Of a DNA stretch of 64,000 bases, positions 49,115 to 60,124 are shown piece after piece. How positions within the stretch are numbered: the first letter of the stretch is position 1; the number at the start of each line of letters is the position of its first letter. Below the pieces are notes generated by a model, which was given only the letters and a program-made list of their open reading frames with translations, made no database searches and had not been told where the DNA came from. The DNA is from Leucosporidium creatinivorum. Its lineage: Eukaryota > Basidiomycota > Microbotryomycetes > Leucosporidiales > Leucosporidiaceae. Made by a program: the position numbers and the translations under genes. Location of the stretch: contig BCKL01000004.1 of the NCBI GenBank assembly GCA_001600635.1, forward strand, positions 1,251,122 through 1,315,121. The letters run 5' to 3'.

Positions 49115-50215
49115 GCTGAGCTGGAGTAGTGCGCCCTGGCAGGGGATCGACGGAAGGCGGGACGGCTACTTCCTGCGCTGCTCGTCTCTAGGATGATAAG
49201 AGGGTCAGCGATGATTCCCAAGGGCCCTTTGAATCGCTGCAGTGCCTAATCGCGAACAGCGAGCTGACAGCCTCCCCTCTGCCGCCGCTCCGCCTCGTCT
49301 CCTGAGGGTGGTGTCCGACTTTGACAGACATCTCCGAATGAATCCTGCAGCTGTAGCTTCCGCTGACTGTGATACAGCGGATTCCTGCTGCGCCGAAGCT
49401 GTCACTCACCAGGGTGAGGCGCGCCCGAACTAGCTTGTCTCTCCGCTCACTCTGAAGCTAAGGGATCCGCTCCGCGCGGGTGTGCTCCGAGTCTGTAGGA
49501 CAGCAGAGGGAGGTCAGTATAGAATTTGGGATGCGAGACATTGACAGCTCGCCGCCCTCGTCTGTTCATCAAGCCTCAGCTGTAATCGCACTCACGGGCC
49601 TCTCCTTGCTGCCTGTTGGATGTTGGGCAAGGTACAATCTGCTCCCTGCAGGCGAGCGTATCCCGTACTGCTGATCCACACGAGCAGCCGCTGACCTAGA
49701 AGCGAAAGGGCGGCGAGACGAGAGCGCAAACCGCCAAGTCGGCGCGAGAGGCTGGCGAGAGTGAGAGGGATGTGATGCGCGGTCGGAGCCGGTGTTGTAG
49801 TAGTGTAGGCGAGGTATCGCAGTCGGAAAGAGAGACAAGAAACGAAGCCGAAGCGAACGAGCGAAAGGAAGAAGTCGAAGGGAGGAGGGATCCAGCCGCT
49901 GTGTGATTCCAGCAAAGGGGGAGGCGGGGGAGAAGTAATAAGAACCTCTCCCAGCACTTTAGACCTCGCGAGTAACAGAAACTGACCACGACTTTGTAGC
50001 TTTCCAAACTCCTTCGGCTCAAGCGCAGGCCCCCTTTCTCTTTCGCGTGCGCCGAGCTGAAGAGAGCGCCGAACCGGCTTCTTATCAGGACTGTAGAGCT
50101 ACAGAGGAGGGTACTACGTTTGTTGTGGTTTCGATACATGTCAGGAGGGGAAAGCTATAGACAAGGAATGAGATCTATATACAGTTGTAAGGGCTGTCTG
50201 AGCGCCGAGCTATCT
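49115..50215. promoter_or_regulatory. Upstream region of the DUF1765 gene
   Basis: 1.1 kb between the DUF1765 start and the stop of the secreted-protein gene, both minus strand. Minus-strand sequence near 49,490-49,960 is pyrimidine-rich with intron-like signals, which suggests a spliced 5' leader. No frame begins with ATG and shows conserved-protein character. Confidence 0.35.
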
Positions 50216-52163
50216 CTAAAGCTTGCGCCGGAAGACGGCCGCATCTACTCCCGCGAACAAGCCGTTCAAGGCATCCTCTACATCTCCGAGTCCGCACTGC
50301 AGTAGCGAGATAGCAAAGGGGTCAGCTTTGAAGCGAGGGACTCGAGCTCGCCATCGCCGAGAATCAGAGAAGGAGGACTCACATCCTCGTAGGCATGATC
50401 TCCGGTTAGGTGCTCATTGACAGCAAGGGCGAGCTGATCTGCGCGCTTCTTGAGAGTGGCGAGAGTGACTGTAGACATATACGAGGGGACCGGAATGGCA
50501 GGGTCAGCGCCGAGCTTGGAATCAAGCTACTTGGAGGACGACCCACTTCCTCCGACCTTCAAGTTGTGCAAGTGCTCGTTCAACTTGATCTTGGCGTCGA
50601 CGACAGGATGGTCCAGAAGAGCAGCATCAACGACGACGGTCTGCTCGGGGGAGGGCTCGTGACGCTTGTGAAGGACATTGACGTCGAGCTGTAAGTTGAG
50701 AGAGTTCTTCAGCACTTGCAACATTTTTGAGACTCTGAGGTAGACTCACATTGGCATCAGCGAGCTTGGCGAGCTTCTCGGTGTTCAAATCAATCTTGGC
50801 GTCGACAACGGCGAGGGGTTGATGAGCGTTGAGGGCGTCAACCTTAGCGTCGGTATCTACAAGAGCGTTGCTATGCGTGGAGCGAGGGTCAGATCAGATG
50901 ATACCTGAGATCTCGGTGGAAGTGAGCTCGGCGCACCTTCGTGTCGGGCGTGGCGGCCTTGTTGGGAGCGGGCGCTGGCGCAGCGATAGTCGCCTGTAGG
51001 ATCACAGTTTGGTTAACTCACCTGCTCGGGGAGAAAAGCGGAGACAACTCACATCAACGTTGACCTTAGCGAGGTTCTTCAAGTCAATGGCCGCCTGAAC
51101 ATCGGCGAGAGACTTGTGGAGAAGGTCCGCGTTGATGTCGATGAGAGGAGTATTGGTACGCTGTAGATTTCGAGCGGTCGCCTCAGCGTCAAAGTTCGTA
51201 TGAGCAGTGGCGAGCAAGGACGGTCATCGCCGAGCTTACCTTCTCCTTGGTGCGCCTGGCGAGGTTGACGTTGATCTGTGGGGTGAGAGTTGTCAGCCAT
51301 CTGATTCTTTAGCTCTGACTTGACCTCGAGAATCACTCACATCAGCGTCCACCAGCTGCTTCAGCTTGTCGGCGTTGAGCGCCGTCAGGTCGATTTTGGC
51401 GTCGACATCGGCGAGGTTCTTATGGAGCAGATCGGCATCGACGGCAACGAGGGTCTTCTCATGCTGTCAGCGAGAGTGGTCATCAGCGACTGATCTCAAA
51501 CCTGCAGCAGCGTGAACATGTCTCACCTCCTTCTCACGCTTGCCGAGAAGTCCGCCGAGGTTGAGCTATACGGCCTCAGAATCAGCCGGTTACGCGTGAG
51601 GACAAAAGCAGCATTCCAGAAGCACTCACACCACCGAGAACGCCCTTCAAGCCCTGCTTACCGAGGTCGACAGTACCATCGACAACGGCGAGAGGCTTGC
51701 CGAGCAGCTGGGCGTCGACGAGGAGGGGCAGGCCGTCCTTCTTCTCGAGTTGATCATTCTGTACATTCTCCCACTTGGTCAGCAAGGGTACATCAGCCAG
51801 CGGAGAGCAGGAACGAACTCACCTCGGCGTCTATCGCCCTCGCTTCGGGCTGCCTGCCATGCTCCCTCGCCTCGACGCGACGAGGTCCATTCTGACCATG
51901 TCCACGGCGGCGATTAGCGCGAATGAACTTGTGATCCGAGGCCTGCTCAAAAGAGACGAAGGTCAGCCGGCGCCGAGCAGCCTAAAGAAAGGCGGAACGG
52001 AACGTACGGCTCGCTCTAGGAGATCGCGCTCGGACATGTTGTTCTGAGGCTGGGAAGCAGCGCGAGATGTGAGGTCGGGTGCTGCTCCTCCTGAGGCGGC
52101 GGAGTTGGCGGAAACGAGTGTGGTGCCCACGAGAAGGGCGAGGGATGTGGCCGAGAAGCGCAT
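50216..52163 (-). CDS. Secreted protein of internal repeats with dibasic linkers
   Basis: Not a family I can name. The N-terminus is a signal peptide (MRFSATSLALLVGTTLVSAN). An Arg-rich pro-region follows (FIRANRRRGHGQNGPRR). Then come five degenerate repeats of about 35 residues around the core DADLLHKNLADVDAKIDL: LLVDAQLLGKPLAVVDG, TLVAVDADLLHKNLADV, LIDINADLLHKSLADVQ, ALVDTDAKVDA with LAVVDAKIDL, and VVVDAALLDHPVVDAKIKL. Short linker exons carry dibasic sites: LNLGGLLGKREKE, INVNLARRTKEK, LDVNVLHKRHEP, and later LKKR. Around ten exons alternate repeat and linker. The end is CGLGDVEDALNGLFAG then VFRRKL. KR sites suggest Kex2 cleavage in the Golgi into several peptides (inference). One intron near 50,880-50,940 has uncertain borders. 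Confidence 0.75.
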
Positions 52164-52776
52164 GCTGGCCGGTATTAAGAGAGTGTGATGGGTGGAAAAG
52201 AGTTGGAGCGAGTGGGAAGAACCACCGCGAGTCGAGTGAATGAAGAGAAGAAGAGAGAGAGCGAGAAAGGCGAAGCTATCAAGTCCTCGCGCCGGCGCGC
52301 AGCTGAGGCTACAGCACCAAGAGCTCGTCTTGCTGCATCATACTAATCAGTTCGCCAACCTTCGTACCGACCTCTTCAAGCCCACGTCTTTCGCAGTGTT
52401 TCTCTCCCAGACAACCCCGCTCCTTCCTCCTTGGGAGAGCGCCGAGCAAAGGGGAAATGGAACCTCAGGTTAGCGTCAGTGGTGGACCTGAGGCATGATG
52501 AAATCGCCTCCAAGAACCAGTTCGAAGATAAAAAGGCAAGATGGAAAGCTGATGAACCGGCGGACATCCCCCCTTGAGCCGGTCACCGTCGCCGAGGCAG
52601 CGACCGAACTACTCTCGCCGAAGCTCTCGCTTTCCTCGTGTTGGCAGGAAAAGGTTAGACAGCGGGTATGATAGATTAAAGGATGAGGTGGTAATGTCGT
52701 CTACGTCGTGTCGGGCTTGGGTCGTTCCATCATTGCTCTCCCGCAGAGGAAACGCCCTCGGCCGGTCGGCGAAGCA
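52164..52776. promoter_or_regulatory. Promoter region of the secreted repeat gene
   Basis: 613 bases upstream of the secreted gene and downstream of the next minus-strand gene. No coding signal. Purine-rich on the plus strand near 52,230-52,280, that is a pyrimidine-rich leader on the transcribed strand. Confidence 0.35.
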
Positions 52777-53795
52777 CTAGTTAGCTGCGAGGTGAGGGAG
52801 GCCGGCCTCTGCGCGTTCCACGACCGTGGCGTTGGCGGTGATGGTGGCGAGTGTATGGGATCTGGATGCAATAGAGTGTTAGCCCGTTGGCTTCAGAGAG
52901 CGGCCAGAGGAACTCACAAAGAGCTGAGCTCGACAAGGCCAGGCAAGCGCTGCTCGGTGCCGTCGATAAGTGAGGCCATTTCCCCTGCAAGACCTTCAGG
53001 TCAGCGTCTGCTCGCCGTAGAGCTCAGAAAACCCACAATCCAGCTCGTCGAGTACAGCCTCAATCGACACCCGCTGCTCTGGAAGCCAGTGGAGGACCGC
53101 TTCCACTCGGCTCGCAGTGGCTTGGACCAAGCGAATGGCGGAAGACAACGCATGGGCGGCTTCGTCCTGCAGTGCGAGAAAGATGAGTAATCCCTCAATA
53201 TATTCAGCGATAGCTACTCACCGGTAATGTGGTCGACGAGGGCTTCCGCCGACTGCGAACGTTCGGTGAAGGCGAAGCAGAAGCGACGGCCGCTGCCGGT
53301 GCAGCAAAGTGGAAGGAGGCTCCGGAGGTGGCAATATCGGCGAGGAGTCGGAAGAGAGAGGCGTGCTGCGAGTGAGACCTGGTCAGCTCCTCCTGCAGGC
53401 CATGCAGCTCGGTCACCGACTTACGATCCGCTTGCCGACCACCGACCTCTGGTCCCTTCTGCACTTCTTCACCCACGCCAGCTCCCGCTCTACCTCCTCT
53501 CGCGTGTCCAACACCTTTACATACAAACTTCGGAACTGTTTAAGAGCAGTTGCAGCTCGTGCAGAGCGTAGGGAAGAGGCGGCGGCTGCTCGGGGAGCGG
53601 CGACGGCTTGGCGAGCGTGGAGGATTGAAGGGAGGTCGATGGCGGAGGGGTCGGGGAGGGAAAGCACGAGAGCGAGCTCGGCTGGGGCAAGGGAAGCGGC
53701 TTTCGAAGTCAAGGTTAGCTGAGTGCGAAGGCGAAGAGAGGAGAGGACGAACAAAGGAGGACCGAGAAGGCGAAAACAGAACGGAACGAGACCAT
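52777..53795 (-). CDS. Uncharacterised helical protein
   Basis: Not recognised. Five exons join cleanly by GT-AG introns. The first main exon is SLAPAELALVLSLPDPSAID to VEVERELAWVKK-like heptads (REEVERELAWVKKCRRDQRS) and VVGKRI. It is followed by HASLFRLLADIATSGASFHF, DEAAHALSSAIRLVQATASR with EAVLHWLPEQRVSIEAVLDE, GEMASLIDGTEQRLPGLVEL, and SHTLATITANATVVERAEAG ending HLAAN. Almost entirely alpha-helical, about 290 residues, without signal peptide or membrane span. The pattern of short amphipathic helices resembles small subunits of coiled-coil complexes, but no family is claimed. The 5' end is uncertain: the only nearby ATG is 53795, and joining it needs an intron without a clear branch site. 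Confidence 0.6.
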
Positions 53796-54307
53796 CAAGG
53801 AGTGGAGAACTGCAGCGCACTGAGTCGACAGTAGCGAGAAAAGAGTGTGGGAGTGCCGTCGAGGCTAAGGGTGCAGCGAGCTGGCGTGCAGTGAACCGAA
53901 AGAAACGAGAAGTGAGGGGAGAGGAAGAGCAGGCTGACGCGAGCCGCGCGCTCTGTCAGATCGAGGACAACAGACGATTGTCGAGAAGACCTGAGCCGTT
54001 TTGACAAGGAAGCACGGTGGTGGGCGACCCAGCGGCGTTGAGGAGAAGGAGAGGCCCGAGCGAAGGAAGGCAGGTGAAAGGGAAGGCTTGTCGAGGGGAA
54101 GGTAATGGGTAGGAGTAGACGCGAGATGCGATCGCTGGGGTGATCAAAGTCGTCCAGAGAATCGTCGACGCCGAGCAGCCCAGGATGCGAGGCTCGGCGC
54201 CGAGCTGAGATGGCCTCCTACGCCATTTCCTCGCCCCTCAAACACCCGGATGTACAACATAAGCACTTCTTGACACCCTCCATCGCTCTAAATCCCTTCC
54301 AAGCGCC
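53796..54307. other. Intergenic / leader region
   Basis: About 510 bases between the helical gene and DPH4, both minus strand. A missing first exon of the helical gene could lie here, but no minus-strand ATG followed by coding-like sequence was found. The palindrome GCTCGGCGCCGAGC lies near 54191. Confidence 0.3.
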
Positions 54308-54990
54308 TCAATCATCCTCCAGCACCTCATACTCGACTCGGCACCTCTCTGTGCAGCCATCGCATTGGATCACCTCGACGCCGTCCTCCAGATCTTGTTC
54401 CCGAATGACGAAAGTCCCCGAGCACCTGCAAGAATGCTCGTAGTGCGACGGTGCAGCTTCGTCGTCCTGCTCGTCGGAAGGAAAGATGGGAGTAAAGTCG
54501 GAGAGATCCAAGGTAAGGGCGATAGTAGGAGTGGTGCTGGGTGCCAGATATGAAGCTGTAGTGGTTCAGAGCACGTCAGCTTATTTTGCTACAGCTCGGC
54601 GAGTTTGTACAAGACGCACCTTTGCTCTTCCTGCGCTCCTCGTCGTAAGCTGCCCGTCTTGCTTCATCTCCGAGCACCTCCCATGCCTCGTTGATCTCGT
54701 CTGCTGTAGCTTGATATGCCCCTGCTCCACTGCCCGCCGAGCCTCCCGCACTCTGCGCCCCCGCCGTCGCTTTCCCCTGCGCCGCTGCTCTGTCGGGGTG
54801 GTGAACGAGGATCCGCTGTCTGTAGGCGAGTCGAATCTCGGCAGGCGAGGCTAAGGGCGAGCAGCCGAGCGCCTTGTAGTGGTCCTGTAGGCGAGCCAGC
54901 GCTGCAGGACTTCTCGGCGCCTTAGACCGACGACGGAAGCGGAGCAGAGATGCTTTCGGCGCCGGCTGCGAAGGGAAAGTCGAGCGACGC
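54308..54990 (-). CDS. DPH4: DPH4-type J-domain/CSL zinc finger protein
   Basis: Electron carrier/chaperone-like factor of diphthamide synthesis on elongation factor 2. The N-terminal J domain reads HYKALGCSPLASPAEIRLAY then ILVHHPDRAAA (HPD motif), TADEINEAWEVLGDEARRAA and YDEERRKS. One intron (with CTGACG and CTACAG) leads to the CSL-type zinc finger: LDLSDFTPIF, CRCSGTFVIREQDLEDG, VIQCDGCTERCRVEYEVL. Zinc ligands CRC and CDGC are present. The stop is at 54310-54308. The 5' end is unsettled. The J-domain frame is open upstream to the divergent chitin deacetylase gene, but I find no in-frame ATG, so a short first exon is probably missing. Confidence 0.82.
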
Positions 54991-55046
54991 GCTTGAGCTT
55001 CTTCCTTCCTTCTTCCACTTGCTCCTCGACTCTACTCGTCTACAGG

Positions 55047-57434
55047 ATGCGCACTTCGGCTCTCTTTTTCGCAGGAGCACTCCCCGCTGCTCTTGCTCAC
55101 CTACAACATGACCGACGGGCGGCCTCGTCCGCCAGCACCCCTTCGGCAACCGCTGCTGCTGCCACCTCGTCGCTCGCGCGTGGTACCTGGGAGGAAGAGT
55201 CCAAAGTACCCATCGACCAAGAAATCGTGCCGTACAGGCTTCCTGTCGTGGCCGCCATCGTGCGTTCCAAGCTGCTCACGCGACCGGACGAGAAGCAGGG
55301 GAGCTCGGCGCGAAGGAGCTGACCCTCGCTTTCCTCTCCCAACAGTCGGCTACATATCCTGCTGTCTGGCAGACTGCAGACCTCTCTGGCTCGTACGTTG
55401 CTTTGTTGTTGTGCAGTCGCGCCTCGAAGGGCCTGACTCGCGTCTGCTTCGTCCCGAATTAACCTCGGCGCCGCCCTTCCCCTCGCAGCGGCATCCTCCA
55501 AGCCGACAAGGATCTGTGGGCTGAGCTCAACGCCACCATCGACTCGACATTGCTGGCTATTCCTCCTCGGGGTACCCGCGAGGGCAACTTTACTGGCGTC
55601 GTTTACGACGGAGTGTCCGATGCCGATTGCTGGGTAGGTCACCCTTCGCCGAAAGGCTGCTGCGACCAAAGTAGCGCCTGTTTTGCTGACGTTGAGCCCT
55701 CCCCTCCCCTTGACGATGGCCTACAGTGGAGTTGGAAGATGTGCGACACCCCTGCTGCGTCTACAGGACTCGTCCCCGACATCACTCGCTGCGAAGAGCC
55801 CGCTACTTGGGGTTTTACGCTCGACGACGGTCCCAACGCGACTCATAACGCGGTGAGTGAGCAGTGTAGCTTCTTTGAGTTTGTACAAACTGACCCGTGA
55901 TTATCCTACAGTACTACGACTACCTCAAGAGCATCGACCAGAAGGCGACCCTCTTCTACATCGGTTCGAACGTGCTCGACTGGCCTCTAGAGGCGCAGCG
56001 TGGTCTCGGTGATGGTCACGAGTAAGTAAGGGGTATTTTGGGGTACTCTCGAGTTGCTCGCTGATCTGTGTCATCTCATACAGACTCTGCGCCCACACTT
56101 GGAGGTGAGCGCCGAACGAACGACCGAGCTCGCTTCGTGCCTACTGACTCTCCGCTCTTTGACTCGCCATCGCCCTGTAGTCACCCTTGTACGTTTCGGC
56201 TCCTTGATTTCATTCTCCCTCTCCGTTAACAGGACCCGCCTGCAGACATGACTGCCATGACCAACGAGGAGGCTTTCGCCGAGGTCCGTCTTGCTCGCCT
56301 ACAGCTCTCTGCGCTCGATACTGACTTTGCAACAACATCCATACAGCTCTACTACTCTAAGAAGGCCATCAAAGAGATCACGGGCGTCACTGTGCGCTGC
56401 TGGAGGCCTCCTTACGGGTTCGTCTTCCGCTTCTCGCTTTCGCCGCCTTCAGATGCTGACCTCCCCTCCTCGTGACAAACAGCGACGTCGACAACCGTAT
56501 CCGAGCTATCGCTGCTGCCCTCGACATGACTACCATCGTGTGAGTTTCCGTCCGAGATCGCCCATCGGTCGACAGCGGCTGACCTTCTTGACCCTACGTG
56601 TAGCTGGGACGAGGACACTGACGACGTGAGCTGAGCTCTTTTAGCTTCTCTACCTCGCCTCGACTGGCTCCCTAGCCGCCTGCTCGCACAGCTGACCCAT
56701 CTCTCGGCGCTCGCAGTGGGAGTGGACCACCCTCGGCATCCCCCAAATCGAGAAGAACTACGAGACCATCATCGGTGGATTCGCTACCGGCAACTACTCG
56801 ACCCACGGCACTATCGTGCTGTCTCACGAGCTGTACGATGCCCTTTCTCACGGCTCGGCGATGATTGCCGAGCGAAGGGGGACGGCATGGAGGCATTTAC
56901 TGACTCTCTTGATAATCCACAGGAACAACGAGACTATGGTTCTGTCTGAGAAGTACCTTCCTATCATCAAGAAGACTTTTACTGGGGGTGTCATGCCCGT
57001 GAGCTGCGACTCGGCGCCCAACTTCTCTCGCTCGCCTTGGCTAATCGACGCTTCTTTCGCTCCTCTAATAGGTCGGAGTATGCATGAACAACACGCAACC
57101 CTACCTCGAGCAAGATGGCCAGTACGTCTACCCCAACTACGCCCAGTGGGTCGCGGGAACGACCTCCATCTCCCTCGCCGCGCCTACCGCCACCACCTCG
57201 GTCTCCATCGGTCTCTCAGCTACCGCCACCGCTACCTCAGCCGGAGGCTACGCGGTATCCAAGGCCGAGGCTACCGGAAGCGCTGCTTCGGCGGCCATTT
57301 CGTCCGCTTCGGCGAAGGCAACTGCCAAGACCTCGTCAACCAAGACGGCCGGAGCGAGGGGTAGTGATGTAGCTGCGTGGACGGGAGTACTAGGAGCGGC
57401 GGCTCTCACCGCCGTGGGAGTCCTGATGGCGTAA
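55047..57434 (+). CDS. Chitin deacetylase, GPI-anchored (carbohydrate esterase 4)
   Basis: Removes acetyl groups from cell-wall chitin to give chitosan. Signal peptide MRTSALFFAGALPAALAHL; then SATYPAVWQTADLSGSGILQ. The NodB domain has motif 1 TWGFTLDDGPNATH, motif 2 LCAHTW-SHPYMT (metal-binding His pair), motif 3 VRCWRPPYGDVDNRIRAIA, motif 4 VWDEDTDDWEW and motif 5 GTIVLSHEL. After CMNNTQPYL comes a Ser/Thr/Ala-rich tail and a hydrophobic end (LGAAALTAVGVLMA), a GPI signal. About a dozen exons. Motif 2 is rebuilt through an 8-nt microexon at 56181-56188 (TCACCCTT) that supplies the second histidine. All catalytic motifs are present, so it should be active. Confidence 0.93.
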
Positions 57435-57705
57435 GGAGAAGCTGAACTTGGAGTAGAAGGAGGAGGTGAGCGGGAGGGCTACCGAACGGACGATTGAGCG
57501 AGCGCCACGCACCATCAGGCAGGCGACAGAGCCACCTTCATTTTTATGTAGATATGCAAAGTTTCTGGAACGACCAGCATCTGCCTCAGCCGTCTCGCGT
57601 TCGCTTGCTCTCGAGATCGGCGATGCTGTGAAGCACAACAATCGATCAGAGGTTACAAGCAAAACACTAGGAGCACGCATCTTGATCTCGCGGGTTTCTG
57701 CAGCA

Positions 57706-59760
57706 TCAGCGACCTCCGGCCGTCTTTCCGCGCCGATTGGTCGCCTCCCACATGCGCCGAAGCGAGGCGAGATCCTCCTCGTCGAGGGATTGGACCCAAA
57801 GGCGGTTGGCGGATGGCGCGGAGGTGGATGTCGAGGTAGGAGGAGGACGAGGAGGAGGTGGAAGGCTGGGCCGGCTTGTCGGCGACAGGAGTCGGCGAAT
57901 CGGCCGAGCGGTTTCGGAGACTGGCGAGGGTGAATCAGCAAAAGTCGCGACGAGAGCAGCTGAGATACAGAGAACTCACCTTCCCCAAGTCCTGTGGGCA
58001 GAGGTTCCTCCCTGAAAACATCCCTCGACGCATCGCCGTAGTTCAACACAATCTCCCCCTCCTCGACGCCGTGGTCTAGCGACCGATAAGCCCTCATCCG
58101 CTCATCAACCCGCTCGTCCACCTCCGAGCCCTCATCCTGTAGCCACCTCATCGCGCCCGGTCCTGCACAATCGAGTCCTTCCAGCTCAATGTCCTCGTGC
58201 TCGGCGTTCTCGGAGCGGTGAGTACGTCTCCGTTTAGGACCGCGAGGAGAAGTCGAGCGAGGCCTGTTGCAACTAGACAGGGAGGTGGATAGGCTCGGCT
58301 CGTCGTTGGTGGAGAACGGCTGAAGATCATGAGAGTCTGAGGTCGAGCGAGAGCGACTCGAGGAGCGCCGAACCGGCGAGTGGTGAGAACGGGGTGGGTG
58401 ATAGGGCGGCGAAGGATCTTGCAAGTGCGAGCGTCTATCCGAGCGGTCGTTGCGGGGTTGAGACTGACGAGGTGCTTCGAGCGAGCGTCTGCTGTTCCGA
58501 CCGCCTCGCGACTTGTCTCCACCGGCGAAAGCTTCCCAGTCTCGAGCGAGCTTCGCCGTCGCCATGGACTCGATCCTGATGAACCTCCCATCTAGCTTGG
58601 TAGCATTTAATGCCAGGTGGGCGGATACGGATGCTTGTTGGCTCGCGAACTCGACGTAAGCGCTTGCGCCAACCGCCGAGCCAGCGATTCCTTCCGGCGG
58701 TGGAGCGAGCTCCATCGCGACGATAGTGCCGTAGAGTTCGAGCCATGCTTTGAGGGACGAGCTCGAGGTTGAGGGAGAGATCTGCGAGATAAAGAGAGTG
58801 GAGGGGCCAGCGGTCGGTGGGCGAGGAGGGAGCTCGACGCTGAGAGATGGAGGAGGACGACTGGGAGCTGCCTTCGTGGTCTCCATTCGAGAAGGTGGAG
58901 GCGAGACGTTGCCGAGGGTGGAAAAGCAAACGGGAGGTAGCGTGGGCGGCTGGTCAGACTGGTTGGTAGCTCGTCGGGAACTGTCCTCGTGCACCTTGAG
59001 TGGGCGACTGCCAACTTCAGAGCGCCTCGAGGAGCGAATACGCTTCGACTTCTTTGAGCGTCCCGACTTTTTCGAAGGGTGTATACGAGAAAGGATCGGC
59101 TCGGCGGGATTGGCGAAGGAGAACCTCCCTTCCCTGTCCCACGCGCGGCGGGCCTCATTGAGTGACGGATAACGCAGGGTCGGTAGCGTCGACGGAGGTA
59201 GTGCGTTGGCCTTGATGAAGGGGCGTTGCCGGCCTCCCTGTGCAGCTTCGGCTTGGCCCTGCTGGTGAAAGCCCGAAGTCGGTTCAAGCTCGGCGACCGT
59301 GGGCTCGTGTGCGTCCTCGACGTCGAGGCCTTGTCGACGCAGCCAGACCTCGGCTTCCTCGAGACAGAACTCTTCGAGAAGCATGCGCGCCGTTGTTGCT
59401 GGTCGGATCCACCTCGTCTGCTCGGTCGCAACCTCGGCGTTCAGAGACGGGAGGCGTTCGACTTACAGGCACTATCGGATTCAGTTGCAGCGAGCTCTTG
59501 AGCACCACTAGCGCTGTTCCGAGCTCTGTTATGACCTTCCATGCTCGTCTTGGCCGCAGAAGCGCCAGACAAGCGGAGCAGCTGGATGATAAGAGCTCGG
59601 CGAGGACAGTCGGCGGGGAGTGCGAGAGCAAGGTTGAGAGGAGTGAGCTTCGTAGTCGGGTCTGTAGCATATGTAAGAGGTTATCCCGAGTCTCAGCTCG
59701 CTCTGTAGTCGAGTCCAACGCACCTTCTTGGTTGAGCGAGTCGAGCGACGCACTGTGAGG
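57706..59760 (-). CDS. RRM protein of the ankyrin-like family, copy 3 (N-terminus eroded)
   Basis: The stop at 57708-57706 follows the family C-terminal block NRLWVQSLDEEDLASLRRMW. The RRM is STLFISQISPSTSSSSLKAW with LDGRFIRIESM, preceded by a Ser/Arg/Lys-rich region (KKSGRSKKSKRIRSSRRSE). The family block MLLEEFCLEEAEVWLRRQGL begins at the ATG at 59384. Further upstream an exon with DPTTKLTPLNLALALPADC and LIIQLLRLSGAS joins in frame (STTARMLLEE), and before it the end of exon 1 (LDSLNQE) with an intron nearly identical to that of copy 2. No in-frame ATG precedes it, and the FVLYHL segment is gone. Translation may start at 59384, giving a protein without the ankyrin-like hairpin, or at an unseen exon. 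Confidence 0.7.
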
Positions 59761-60124
59761 GAACGAGTGGGCGACGGAGGAATGCTGTAGGAGAGGAAGG
59801 GCGAGAGCTGGGAGGTGTTTGTAGTGTTGAACAAAACCACGCGAGGTCGGAGAAGCGAGACGAGGTGATGGCAGGAGCACAACGTTCAACGTTCAACCAG
59901 GCTGGTCGTCCCCCTCGCCTAAGTCCTCGCGGTTGACACATTGCAAGCCGCCAGAAGGACGGAGTACACTGCTGTGTACCTACTCGCTTTCATCACGTAT
60001 GGGCCTGAGCCGCCGTGAACCTCCCATCGCTTCGGCTTCGGCTCGCTCTCTCGGCTTGCAAGACGGGATGTCATGCTGTCTAGCTAGCTTGCATAATGAT
60101 AAAACGTCTGAGAGTTTTACGAGC

